NCBI RefSeq assembly: GCF_050947875.1
Contig: NC_134569.1
Coordinates: 17,443,631-17,507,630 of the forward strand
Source: Dermacentor variabilis
Lineage: Eukaryota > Arthropoda > Arachnida > Ixodida > Ixodidae
Length of the DNA stretch: 64,000 nucleotides
Direction: 5' to 3'
In this document: piece by piece, positions 34,764-44,716 of the stretch
Layout of the letters: every line of letters begins with the position of its first letter
Numbering within the stretch: the stretch's first letter is position 1
Notes under the pieces: generated by a model
What the model was told of the DNA's origin: nothing
What the model saw: only the letters and a program-made list of their open reading frames with translations
The model's database searches: none
Program-made: the position numbers and the translations under genes

Positions 34764-36300
34764 CTGTGACGAACAAAGCTAGCTATAGTGAGGCGTGTCC
34801 GAATGTCGGAAATTTCAAAAAACGAATCTAAAAGTCCCTGCGCTTTGGTTCGTATTTGATTCAAATAATTCCAATTCGCTATTCGAGGTTGTAGAATGTT
34901 CGTTCATTTCGAATATGTGAGGCTATCACTTGTTGGAGCCTTATAGAAGGATAAAAAAAAAATGTTCCGAATAGTTCTGGTGCAGGACAGCTGTGGGTGT
35001 TGCGCAGGAGCACCGGTTCCTAAGCGAACGCACGAGGCGGACAGCTTGTGCTCAATAATTTGCAGTCATTCAAGACGAGTGGCTCGCTCTTGGGCAGCGC
35101 ACACATACGAATGTGTCTCGATTTATTACAGCGCCAGTCTCGCCTTGTTTGCACCCCTTTAAAGTAACGTGCGATGCTGTAGTGTCGCACTTATTATTTA
35201 TTATTAAACGAAAAAAAAAACGAAAAGAAAGAAGAAAGGGAATCCAGGTACCTGTCGTACAGTCGCAAACAATATTGAGTAATAAAGATGAAAACAACAA
35301 ATAAAAGATACTAATACAAGCACTGCACACACCACACCACAAGTCCCAAGCGTGTAAGATGTGTCACCAATGTCACTAACACGGGAAGGCGGTCTAGTGC
35401 ATTCACCACATCACGCTGGGATAACCCCACATGAAAACTTGTTTCCTTCCACGACTACAGCACTACACGCTAAAATAATTTATGCCTTTAAAAGTGAATA
35501 AAAGTATAGATCGGTCCATAACTGACACCCCAAGATCCAAAAGGGGTGTAAGGGTTTGAGTTGCATGTAGACCGCATTTACAGGCTCATTAGATCCTAAG
35601 GGGGTAAATGTTTCGCAGTGTACGTGCGTCTGGTGACGCTTTCTTTCCTTGTTTCAGCACTGTCATTGCAGTGGCGCCACAGGTAACCGAAAGCAGTTAT
35701 TTTGCATTTACAACACCTCAGTTGCCCGGACACTTGATCGCGAATGGTATATTAATGCGTCTGTCAAAAATTTGACAGACGACGTCTCACATTCAGCAGA
35801 AAAATTCTTGAAACGTATAGTCATGCCTTGATAAGCAATGGCGTGCTGCAAGTGCCCTTCGCCATTTCTTTAGTGCAGACTAATCTTATGGTCTACTTAT
35901 AATTAACATTCTAGTCTGCCTTCTACGTCGTGGTTCTTTCTTAACGAGCAGATCTCGCGGTGGTGGTGTACTTGCGTGTATACATGTATATGAAGAGACT
36001 TGTGTGGACTTCGCCACTCATGTGACCATCCTACAGTCACTGGACTGTGCTTTCGATGCTGGCGTTCGTAGACGACACAATCTTTGTGAAATTGTGCTCG
36101 TGTGTGTGTCGTGTCTTTCGAAAATTTATCCATTATATTATTTTTATTTTTCTTACGTAACAAATCTAGGATTTTGGGATCGCCGGCTCTGGCGTAGCAT
36201 ATGCCTTCCCATGCTTCTACAACTAAAATAACAATAAAAAATAATGTCAGTTTCGGGAGTTTCCCTAGTCAAACAGCTTTAGTTATTCGCGTGGCTGAAC
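34764..36300. other. Unassigned, no supported gene
   Basis: AT-rich with a short poly-A/purine run at 35208-35240. Nothing recognised. Confidence 0.35.
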
Positions 36301-37085
36301 ATACGCTTGCCAGAACTGTACACAGGGCATGCGGTGTTCAAGCTTGATGAATTGCAGGCCTTTCGAGTATTTCAGTGGCTACCTGGGCACTGCAACATTA
36401 CTGGCAATGAAAGTGGCGACAGAGCTGCCCGTGAGGCACATGGTGAACATGAAAGCACCTCGACACCATTGTCGAGAACGGATGCGGCACCTCAGCGGTC
36501 TTGCCCGTATTATTATTACTCTATAAGGAAATGTAATAGATCGGAGTTCACCAACCGGCGCCTATATTCCATGGACCCACATAGCGTATTGCAATTGTTA
36601 ACGGATTTTAACCGACGGGAAGAAACGTTACTGTACCGCCTGCGAATAGGAATTTCTTTCACAAACGCCTACTCATTCCTAATTGGAATGGCGGACTGTG
36701 CCAATTGCAGCACATGTGGTGTCGAAGAAACGACCAAACGCCTCCTGTGTGACCGCCCTGCATACAAAGTCGAGAGGGGTGCCCTTCGCACAGCTTTGGA
36801 GCACTCAGGCGACCGTCCTTTCACGGAGGAGATCTTGGGCCCCGTGACCTCGTCCGTCTGCCATGCGTTGCTGCTTTCTTGAAGTGCACTAGCCTGTATG
36901 ACCGCCTGTGGCTGACTTAGCGATGAACGCTTGTGCGTGTAACAGTGCAAAGTGTGAACTTTCCTCTTCCTTCTCCTCTTTCCAGCCGCATTCCTCCTTC
37001 CCCAGTGCAGGATCGATGGCCTACCGGACTCAGCCTGGCTAACCTCCCTGCCTCTGTCTTATGAATTCTTTCTCTTTCTCGTGCT
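36301..37085 (+). pseudogene. RNase-H-bearing LINE, 3' end
   Basis: The frame 36307-36882 begins inside an RNase H domain (FRVFQWLPGHCNITGNESGD, then RAAREAH). It continues with LLYRLRIGISFTNAYSFLIG and the C-terminal Cys/His block CANCSTCGVEETTKRLLC, where the usual His appears replaced. It ends LGPVTSSVCHALLLS. The 3' untranslated region has CCGGACTCAGCCTGGCTAAC and a CT-rich tail near 37060-37085. I-type clade by its RNase H. 5' truncated; the remaining frame is open. Confidence 0.8.
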
Positions 37086-37438
37086 CGAGAGGATGCATGA
37101 TATTTTTATTATTTCAGCATGCATGCTCTGCTATAAGTGCGGCGCTGATAAGGTTGATTTGCGTATTCTTCTTCGATCACAAATTAAATGACCACGGAAC
37201 TATAGCTTCCTGTAAGCTGGGCGCCGTTCTTGACTGGTAATTCTTCCATTCTCTGTCGGAGAATGAGGCTAATAGCATAACACCGACAAAAGAGGACAGA
37301 AATGGACACCAAGGCGTTCACATGCGGCTTTCAACTTCATCATATGCACCTATCATCATCCATTGTACATCTTCTCCACCTGTATATATATATATCATTG
37401 CCAGCCAACAGCACAGCTTGATCCTCGTTGCAGTGGCA

Positions 37439-37481
<43 letters not shown>

Positions 37482-39900
37482 GTTTTCAGCCCTGAAGTAC
37501 CTCATAACCCTCGTATTACACAGTTCACGATCGCCATTCGGCACACCAAGCATTAATCTTTGCGCGTCTTACGTGTCTACATAAAATGACGATCAGCGTG
37601 TACAACAGAAGTCGTACTCGTACACCCTCGATTTCGAGAACAATAGCGGAACGCTCTCGCTGCTGCTTCACTCGCCGTCTCCAATCTCGAGTCTCTCAGT
37701 GACCGAGTCGCTCCGACGGGTCTGCCTCTGGCCGCACGAAACGCAGATACATACATCACAAAGAGGGAGAGGTGCACATTGGCAGCGGCGTGCCGTGACT
37801 ATAGGTGCAACTATAGGAGACAGCGAAGTTTGTTTGTCTTTGACGCTGGGCGCTCGAAGAGCAGTGTAGCGACTGCGAACCCGTGCCTGTAATACACGCT
37901 CGACCTGGCGCGTGATGGAATGATTGAACGGTACATGCCGATGGGCGCGGCACGAATTATAAATAAAAGAAAAAGAAGGGAAAAGAATTGTAATTGAAAG
38001 GGACGAACCACGTGGTGTACCTGTCACGTCGTGTACACTGAAGGGTCGAGAATTTTTATATGCGAACGCGTACGAAGAGTTCGTGCCGTTCGTTAAAACG
38101 CGCTCGCCGATATGCAGACGTTCGCAGACACGCGTCGTGTGCGTAGTGAGAGTGGATCGAGTGGGGCGCCTCCGTGATGCGCTCCTGAACACAGCGTGGT
38201 CAGTCCGCGTGTTTTCGTCCGAGGAGCACAAAATGATTCGAGCCAGAAGAAAATCCCGAAGAAAACAAAATACGGGCACGCGTACACACGCGAGGCGGGC
38301 GTTGTATACACACACCGGATGTCGCAGCGCCGGCAGTTCCCGCCCGTGGGGAGTGATGCGTGGAGGACGAGCGTGGCGGGTGAGCGAGCGGAAGTGCCTT
38401 TCACGGAACGAGCTCCGTTGCAACGAGCAAGGCGAGGGACACGGGGAAAACAAGAGGCGAACAGGACGGGGAAAATGGAAAACGCAAATGAACAGCAAGG
38501 ACGCCGCTGCATGTCCGAGGAGAGTATGCGGGTCATTATTTCGATCGTCCAGTCGAACTGGCTCGAAAATACGATCTGCCAAACGTGTGCAGACAATACG
38601 GCTGACTTTCGGTGTAATAAGGCACTGCACAAATGTGGCCTAAGCTTTCACGAAGCCTTTTTTCTGTTTGTTCCACATCACATTTAAAACAAATGGACAC
38701 TGTAACATCACGGAGAGTGTCGCACCAAACTCTTAGGGATGTTTTGGTGTCTATTCATGCTCTTTTCGCTTAAATTATCAAGTTATATAGGCTTGACATT
38801 TATTGGTGACAACCTTCTTGATCGGATACGTCACAATGATTACACAACCCCGCAGTCCGAGCGTGCGTCATGAGAAAAAAATATTCTTTAACGGATACTG
38901 GGCGTGGTTTGCGCGCTGCTCCAGACGACAAGAGTGGCATCAGAATGGACGCACTCATACATGCCGCACACGCACGCATAACACGCAAGCACACACAGTA
39001 ACAAGCAACTAGAGTGTCTGGCCGTGGCCAGTGTCCCTGTGGAAGGCTAATAAGAACACCTTCGCTGCGCGCCAAGCACTACACCAGCTGCTAGTCATTG
39101 TCTCGACGCAAGAAGAGCCACACGAAAGGAAGGACACGCACGATTCGCTTCGTGTGCCTCTTCTTGCTCCCAGACAATGCTTCACAAACTCCACCAACTT
39201 GCCCAAGAAGAACTCCTATTGCACCAAACCAGCGCCATGAAGTAAAGAAGCAGGAGACCCAGAATCTGGCATCGGCTTTCAGCTACGTATGCCGTCCACG
39301 AGTTGACATTGTTCGTGCTTATGCAGCACGCTTGTGGTAAGCTGGTCGTTTTCAACCGTCCGCGTTTACTGGAAAGCAAGCATTTGTAGGGAGAGCTGTC
39401 GGTTGCGCGCACATTTAACTTGTGCTGTCCTTTGATCATCGAACAATTTATTGCCAACATTCCCGATTATATCCAAATAAATATCTCATTTACTCGCGGA
39501 GGTTGTATTAGGTTATTTGGCTGTGTTGTGCACCTACTTCTCACAGCTCGTAAGGATTTGCGCAAATGCAAGCAGTTAATGCGAAATCAATGCGAGCGCG
39601 GACTCGTGACTGAATCTGTGTTAGCATTGTCAGTTTCGGTTTGTGTTCTATTATTTTCAATTCCACGCGCACTCTACCAATCTATTGCGCACAGATGACA
39701 ATATAGTGTTTCCAATTATATAAGTCCACTTACGCGAATAAACTCTCGATGTACGTGCGAGTCCACCTCGGCCTCCTTTTAAATATTCTCCGGCGCTGCT
39801 CTGCAGTGTCACGTCCTTGCCTCGTTGCCTGGCATGTGTCACAGACTTCACAGAAAGAGAAGTATACGAAAGAAAGGATGCAGCAGTAGACTGGGACTCA
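37086..39900. other. Unassigned; (TA)n at 37440-37479
   Basis: The 320-codon minus-strand frame 38630-37668 lies in CpG-rich sequence and is covered by other long frames on both strands. It is Arg/Ser-rich with no domain, so I do not call it a gene. Confidence 0.4.
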
Positions 39901-40190
39901 GTTCCGTGCGCTTGCGTGCGTAGTCAGACTCGCTAAACTAGTACCGACAATTAAGTAAAATAACGAAGGAAGGAAACGATGTGGTTGGGGAGATCGGCGG
40001 GCCGAGAGGGAAGCGAGAATCGCTGGCCTGCTGTCGGCGGTTTTGCACGCAAGCGGACGTCCATGCGTAAAACGGCAGTGCGCCAGCCACCGCGGCCCAC
40101 GCGCATTCAAATTTTTCAGAGCGAGGCGGCGCGATTCTCTTTGCCTCGCGGCACGAGACACGCAGCACGCATGGCGCGCGCACGCGACGG

Positions 40191-40229
<39 letters not shown>

Positions 40230-42489
40230 TTTGTTACTTTCCATCTTTCACGAGAAGTCGGCGTGTTTTTTTCGCGTCGCGTACGTGTGGAGGTCACTGT
40301 GTCACGCGAGTCAAAACGACGTATACAGTGTCTAAGCAGGGAGGCTGTATTAGATTTAATTACTTGGTATTTGCGATGACTCACAAGAAAATACAGAAAT
40401 ATCATTCCACCTCCTCGACTTTCCTCGAATAGTGCCTGCAGCATTGGAATCGAAATATGTAACTTTGACGCATCTATGGACAGTCTATCATAATGAGTGA
40501 CTGAAGGGGTTGAACACTCTGGGTTTGACGGTACACGAGAAAGTCGCACGATGTGATATGGCGGAAAAAATAAGAGAGAGAGAGAGAGAGAAGAAAAAGA
40601 AACGAAATAAAAGTTATACGAGAAAAGAAGAGGACAACGGGGCCGCGTCACGTGCTTAGTGCACCAAGTCACATAATGCATGGCATATATATATGATACC
40701 GACTCGCCCAGCTTTCGGTTCTGCACCAGCAAAAGAATCTTCATGGACAGTTCAAGGGTAGAGAAAGTCCTGCTCGTTAAAACTGCTTCTAAGCGCGATG
40801 TAGACAAGAGATAATTTCATACTCGCGCAGCTAATAAATGTCTTGGCACACTTCGTGTGGTTCCCGTGGGGCTGCACGTTTCAGGTGACGCATCGCATAG
40901 CGTTCCGTGTATGTGGATGTGTGCGTGCGCAGTGCCTTTGGCGCGAGTGTTTATTCGAGTGACGCGCATGCACTGCTGTCGTGAATCTATATAAGCCCCT
41001 GCGCGCGTGCAGCGGGGCGGCTTGACAATCGTCGAGCGATCCGCGTCCTGGCGCGTGCAGCGGCGCGAGTGGCCGACCACCCGGCGGAACGCAGCGTCCT
41101 GCTTGCAAGAGCGAACGCGACTGCGCGCATGCGCTGCAGTCGACACAGTTCCCGAAGGCACAGGAAATAAACAAAGGCGGAGAAGCACCTCTGTCGAAAG
41201 AAAAAAATTAATAAGGAAAGGAGTGACCGAGGACAATAATGTCAGTGGTCGAATAGAAAACCATGCAGTAAACGCATCATAAGTTACAGCGTAGTCAAGA
41301 ACAAAGGGAGCCGGTCTGCTTTGCTCTGCACTACGCTTGAGCACAGTTCCGAGCACGCAATCCCTCTTGTGGTTTCGTGTCGTATGCGGTGAAGCACGGC
41401 ACGCAGAAACAAAGCAGCCCTCAAACTCAGCAGGCACAGCCGGGCAGAAGGGCGAATAAGTGATCAATACACGACTGGAGGGTAATCGTTTGGTTTGCGC
41501 GAACCGTGTGGCAAATTGTTGCAGCCTCTGGACCGAAGGGATATTTTCCTGGGTGGGATCAAGCTTCTGTTAACGACATGGAGCTTTGGTTGAAATTCAC
41601 TTTTTTTTGAAAAAAAATATAAAAAGCAGCATAGGTAGCAAACAAAGAACTCTGCAAATTTTTCGCGGAATGTTTCTTATAACAGGCGTCATGTATACGT
41701 TAAAAATATATCAGAAAAAAATTCCGTAGCGCCAGTGCGTGTTAATAACGATGTGCAAATTATGCGCAACAGAAAGCGACATGAATTGTTACTTTGTGTG
41801 CCTAGCATTTATTATCCTCCTTACGCTGGTGGGGATCTGAACTAAGATTGAACTGAAATAACAAGGCTCGCTCATTGGTCTAAACCGGGGCTTGGCACGG
41901 ATACTTTCCAAATTTATCGGGATACAAATACAACATATTGAGGCGATAAGAATTAGAGATACCGATACAAGATACAAACGTATTGACTGTGTCCTATACG
42001 ACACTTGTCATATGTATCTTAAGACACTTCGATAGATATTAGCTCATGTTCCATATAGCTGCGCTGCAAAGGGCACTGCAGGTTAACAGGTGTTTACTGG
42101 CGAATTTATTACCTGTCGCACGCCATCCTTTCTTTTTGAAGTTTCCTCTACTCATATGTACAAAAATTTTTCGAAGGTCTAACACTGATTTATACCTCAA
42201 ATATTTCCACGACACTCTACGGGGCCGGTCGGACGTGCAGCGGTTAATGCAAACACGCTGCGTAGTCGGCAATTTATCCTGCCGCCTTTATGATCGGTAC
42301 GATGCACAGCTTTGCGGTCCCTTCATTAAAGGGGTTAATGTCTTATAGTGGAATGTGTTCGTTTGTATAGTTTTATAATTGTGCCGCGTTTAGCTTCGAT
42401 GCGTAATCTGCATATTACGCCATAGGCGGAAAGCTTTCATTGTTCTTGGGGGTGGGGGTGGAGGGCTGGGGCCTGATCAGCTTTCCGAA

Positions 42490-42490
<1 letters not shown>
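39901..42490. other. Unassigned; (TA)n at 40194-40224
   Basis: The 289-codon minus frame 40807-39938 runs through the TA repeat and an AG-rich run (40575-40600), so it is not credible. The 216-codon minus frame 41467-40817 has no domain. No supported gene. Confidence 0.4.

Positions 42491-42534
<44 letters not shown>
42491..42534. repeat. (TC)n-(TA)n microsatellite
   Basis: Ten TC units followed by thirteen TA units at the 5' break of the Penelope-like fragment. Confidence 0.9.
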
Positions 42535-42539
<5 letters not shown>

Positions 42540-42677
42540 GATTTAACAACTACAAAGCACATGCTAACAGCTTGCCGCACCTTCCATTGTCTAAACATTT
42601 TCGACTGCCAGGTCATACGTTTGACAACATCAAAGCAACAGTATTACAATCAGGTTTCAAATCGCACCATGATCGAG

Positions 42678-42713
42678 AAGTGCGCACCCGCCCATAAAAG
42701 CGGGTGCGCACTT
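42678..42713. repeat. Perfect 14-bp-stem hairpin
   Basis: AAGTGCGCACCCGC and GCGGGTGCGCACTT separated by an 8-nt spacer (CCATAAAA), directly 5' of the hammerhead-like core. Confidence 0.9.
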
Positions 42714-42728
42714 GTATCTGTGTGTATT

Positions 42729-42756
42729 CTGACGAAGGCCGTGCCACGGCCGAAAC
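42729..42756 (+). ncRNA. Hammerhead-ribozyme-like core
   Basis: CTGACGA (42729-42735), then a hairpin GGCCGT-GCC-ACGGCC (42737-42751) and GAAAC (42752-42756). This is the CUGANGA - stem II - GAAA layout of a hammerhead, in the position where Penelope-like elements are known to carry such motifs. Departures from consensus: one extra A (42736) before stem II, and a very short, imperfect stem III (CGTTAAAACATT). I could not find a convincing stem I. Activity is unproven. Confidence 0.5.
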
Positions 42757-42803
42757 GTTAAAACATTAAAAATGCAATTTTCCTAAGTGTGCTCCGTTTA
42801 TTC

Positions 42804-42805
<2 letters not shown>

Positions 42806-42899
<94 letters not shown>

Positions 42900-42914
42900 G
42901 CACACACACACACA
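42806..42914. repeat. (TA)n-(CA)n microsatellite
   Basis: About 46 TA units then a short CA run, 40 bp upstream of the 5' LTR. Confidence 0.95.
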
Positions 42915-43103
42915 GTTGGAGGAACATTTCGCCCACCGACACCAACAACTCAGTGTTGCGATTCGCCTGCGACACGTGGTTTTGCCGGCGCGACTGCGGC
43001 GGGGCGGCAGACATTTTGGCCCGATCGTCGTCGCCGCAACACTCATCGCCAGGTGTTTCCAGGCGCGTCTGCGGCGATGCGACCGCCTAGGGATCCTCCT
43101 CGC

Positions 43104-43270
43104 ATTCCAGTCATTGTGCCCGAAACAGGCGATGCCAAAGCAGGGATCTCATTCCAGTTATTGGGCCCGAAACAGGCGATGCCAAAGCAGGGATCTCGTT
43201 CCAGTCATTGTGCCCGAAACAGGCGATGCCAAAGCAGGGACCAGCCTCTCATTACAGTCATTGTGTCCGA
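43104..43270 (+). repeat. 47-bp tandem repeat array in U3
   Basis: Units start at 43104, 43151 and 43198, with a partial fourth at 43251. Each has ATTCCAGTCATTGTGCCCG-like and ACAGGCGATGCCAAAGCAGG blocks. The array is repeated in the 3' LTR at 49231-49397. Confidence 0.9.
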
Positions 43271-43274
43271 CCGG

Positions 43275-43423
43275 CAGCGCCACGACAGGGTGCTACGAGA
43301 TCGTGCGCAGCGCCACGACAGAGTGCTACGAGATCGTGCGCAGCGCCACGACAGAGTGCTACGAGATCGTGCGCAGCGCCACGACAGGGTGCTACGAGAT
43401 CGTGCGCAGCGCCACGACAGTGT
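43275..43423 (+). repeat. 33-bp tandem repeat array in U3
   Basis: Four full units (43275, 43308, 43341, 43374) of CAGCGCCACGACAG..GTGCTACGAGATCGTGCG, plus a partial fifth. It lies about 75 bp upstream of the TATA box, a position typical of enhancer repeats. The same array is at 49402-49550. Confidence 0.92.
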
Positions 43424-43497
43424 GCGTCACCATTAGCCCATTGTACATTCACGTGCTCGTCTTTTGAGGGGTTCCTTCTTGCCCTCAACTGCGAGAG

Positions 43498-43504
43498 TAT
43501 AAAA
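43498..43504 (+). promoter_or_regulatory. LTR TATA box
   Basis: TATAAAA in the 5' LTR, downstream of the 33-bp repeats. The equivalent in the 3' LTR is 49625-49631. Confidence 0.7.
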
Positions 43505-43615
43505 ACAGCTGCCCCCGGACGCCAAAAGGAGGGCTCCGATTTCTTCTGTTGAGTGAAGTGCTCTCCCGTCTCTCTACTACGGTCAAACCTGACCACCAAC
43601 TCTTTGCGATGTTAA

Positions 43616-43621
43616 AATAAA
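43616..43621 (+). terminator. LTR polyadenylation signal
   Basis: AATAAA about 115 bp after the TATA box. Used as a 3' end signal in the 3' LTR copy (49743-49748). Confidence 0.6.
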
Positions 43622-43794
43622 CAAGTTGTTTTGTTGTTACCAGTCGACTCATGCTTTGCCGGGACCTTCGGATGCTTCCAGTTGTACCCCAGGCCGCCAG
43701 GCCAACGCTACCCTTGGGGCTTGCGACCCAGGTACAACCACGGGCGTCAGCGCCGAGTTTCCCAACAGATCGTACCAGCAGTCCGATCCAAACA

Positions 43795-44149
43795 TCTGGT
43801 TGGCAGCGGTGAGATCGCCTACGACTTCAAACAACAGTCTGCCAGCGGTGAGATCGCGACAACGGAGGCCAGCAGCAAAGAGATGCAGTTGACTGTATGC
43901 TGAGCAGCTCAACGACGATCCGGGAGCAGTGCAACGAGCCCTGTGTGACGACTGGTTGCCTGCAGCGGAACGACTGCGCGGAATTCCTGCCTGCGAGGTT
44001 TGGTGAGTGCGGGACTTTCTTCTTCTGAGCTTTGCCAGGCTTTTTGTTAGTGTCAGAAACAGAGCTGGTAATTGTGGTTGTCGTTGCTGCCGGGTTAGTT
44101 TGCGGCAAGACAATAGTAAGCAGTAGAGAAAGCAGCATTCAGAGCAGCC
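43795..44149 (+). other. Leader of the LTR element with candidate primer-binding site
   Basis: Directly after the LTR comes TC then TGGTTGGCAGCGGTGAG. A TGG two bases inside the element is the usual start of a tRNA-complementary primer site. I cannot name the tRNA. The rest (GGTGAGATCGC blocks twice, near 43809 and 43847) is non-coding up to the gag ATG. Confidence 0.55.
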
Positions 44150-44716
44150 ATGGATTTGAAGTCGTTGCGCAAACCGAAATTGTTGGAGCTTGCAAGAGAG
44201 TTGGGTCTGGATGTCTCAGACAAACTAAGAAAACCTGAACTGCTAAAGGCTATTCTTGAGTTAGAGGCTGAGGATGACGAGCTGTCGGAATGCCTTGAGA
44301 CTATTGAAGAGAGGGAGACAGAAAAAGAAGAGCGTGAACGTAAAGAACAGAAAGAGCGAGAGCAACAAGAGAAAAAAGAAGAGCGCGAACACGCTTTGGA
44401 AATGAAGCGTCTCGAGGTAGAGATGGAACGCGCTCGTAATGGAAGTCAGGCACACGGTGCAGGAGAACGCGTATTGTTCAAAATGACGGACCTGATGCGG
44501 CCGTTTAAGCTTGGAGAGGACATTGGTTTGTTCCTGGTTAACTTTGAGCGAACGTGCGAGAAGCAGGGGTTCTCTCGGGAAACGTGGCCACAGCGCTTGC
44601 TCACTTTGTTACCCGGCGAGGCGGCCGACGTAGTCGCTCGCTTGGATAGAGAGGAGGCAGAGGATTTCGACACAGTGAAATCGAGTCTTCTAAAAAAGTA
44701 CCGGCTGTCTGCGTAG
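44150..44716 (+). CDS. Gag N-terminal part, ending at an in-frame stop
   Basis: 188 codons from ATG 44150 (good context, GCCATGG). Residues 3-45 look SAP-like (LRKPKLLELARELGL, then LRKPELLKAILEL). Residues ~55-100 are a highly charged coiled coil (EERETEKEERERKEQKERE). From ~115 a SCAN/capsid-like region begins (LFLVNFERTCEKQGF, PQRLLTLLPGEAADVVA, LKKYRLSA). TAG at 44714-44716 falls inside that region, and the same frame continues without further stops to 48595. A mid-capsid site is not where gag-pol readthrough stops usually lie, so I read it as a disabling mutation of this copy. Confidence 0.85.
   Translation: MDLKSLRKPKLLELARELGLDVSDKLRKPELLKAILELEAEDDELSECLETIEERETEKEERERKEQKEREQQEKKEEREHALEMKRLEVEMERARNGSQAHGAGERVLFKMTDLMRPFKLGEDIGLFLVNFERTCEKQGFSRETWPQRLLTLLPGEAADVVARLDREEAEDFDTVKSSLLKKYRLSA

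Larger units (their letters stand above)
42535..42790 (+). pseudogene. Penelope-like element, 3' end (GIY-YIG C-terminal part plus 3' UTR)
   Basis: The peptide from 42535 reads NSLPHLPLSKHFRLPGHTFD, then NIKATVLQSGFKSHHDRE. The pattern xPLSxHFxxPGH...I.VLQ.GF matches the distal part of the endonuclease domain of Penelope-like retroelements. The frame stops shortly after. The 3' region holds a 14-bp-stem hairpin (42678-42713), a hammerhead-like core (42729-42756) and an A/T-rich end joining the (TA)n at 42806. Strongly 5' truncated; RT is absent. Assignment rests on motif memory. Confidence 0.65.
42954..43794 (+). repeat. 5' LTR, 841 bp
   Basis: TGTTGCGATTCGCC at the start, CCGATCCAAACA at the end. 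U3 holds two tandem-repeat arrays. A TATA box (43498-43504) and AATAAA (43616-43621) place R around 43525-43640. I found no difference from the 3' LTR, which implies a recent insertion. Confidence 0.93.

Noticed and set aside
37668..38630. 320-codon minus-strand open frame
   Set aside because: Lies in a CpG-rich block that is also open for 160-190 codons in three other frames. Arg/Ser-rich, no domain, no homology I recognise.
39938..40807. 289-codon minus-strand open frame
   Set aside because: Reads through a TA microsatellite and an AG run. The peptide is low-complexity (Ile-Tyr, Ser-Leu repeats).
43104..43423. CRISPR-like array
   Set aside because: Units are contiguous tandem repeats without variable spacers, inside an LTR of a eukaryotic element.
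42787..43467. 226- and 215-codon frames over the 5' LTR
   Set aside because: They start in a TA repeat and run through U3 tandem arrays. The same frames recur in the 3' LTR; no Gag or accessory motif.
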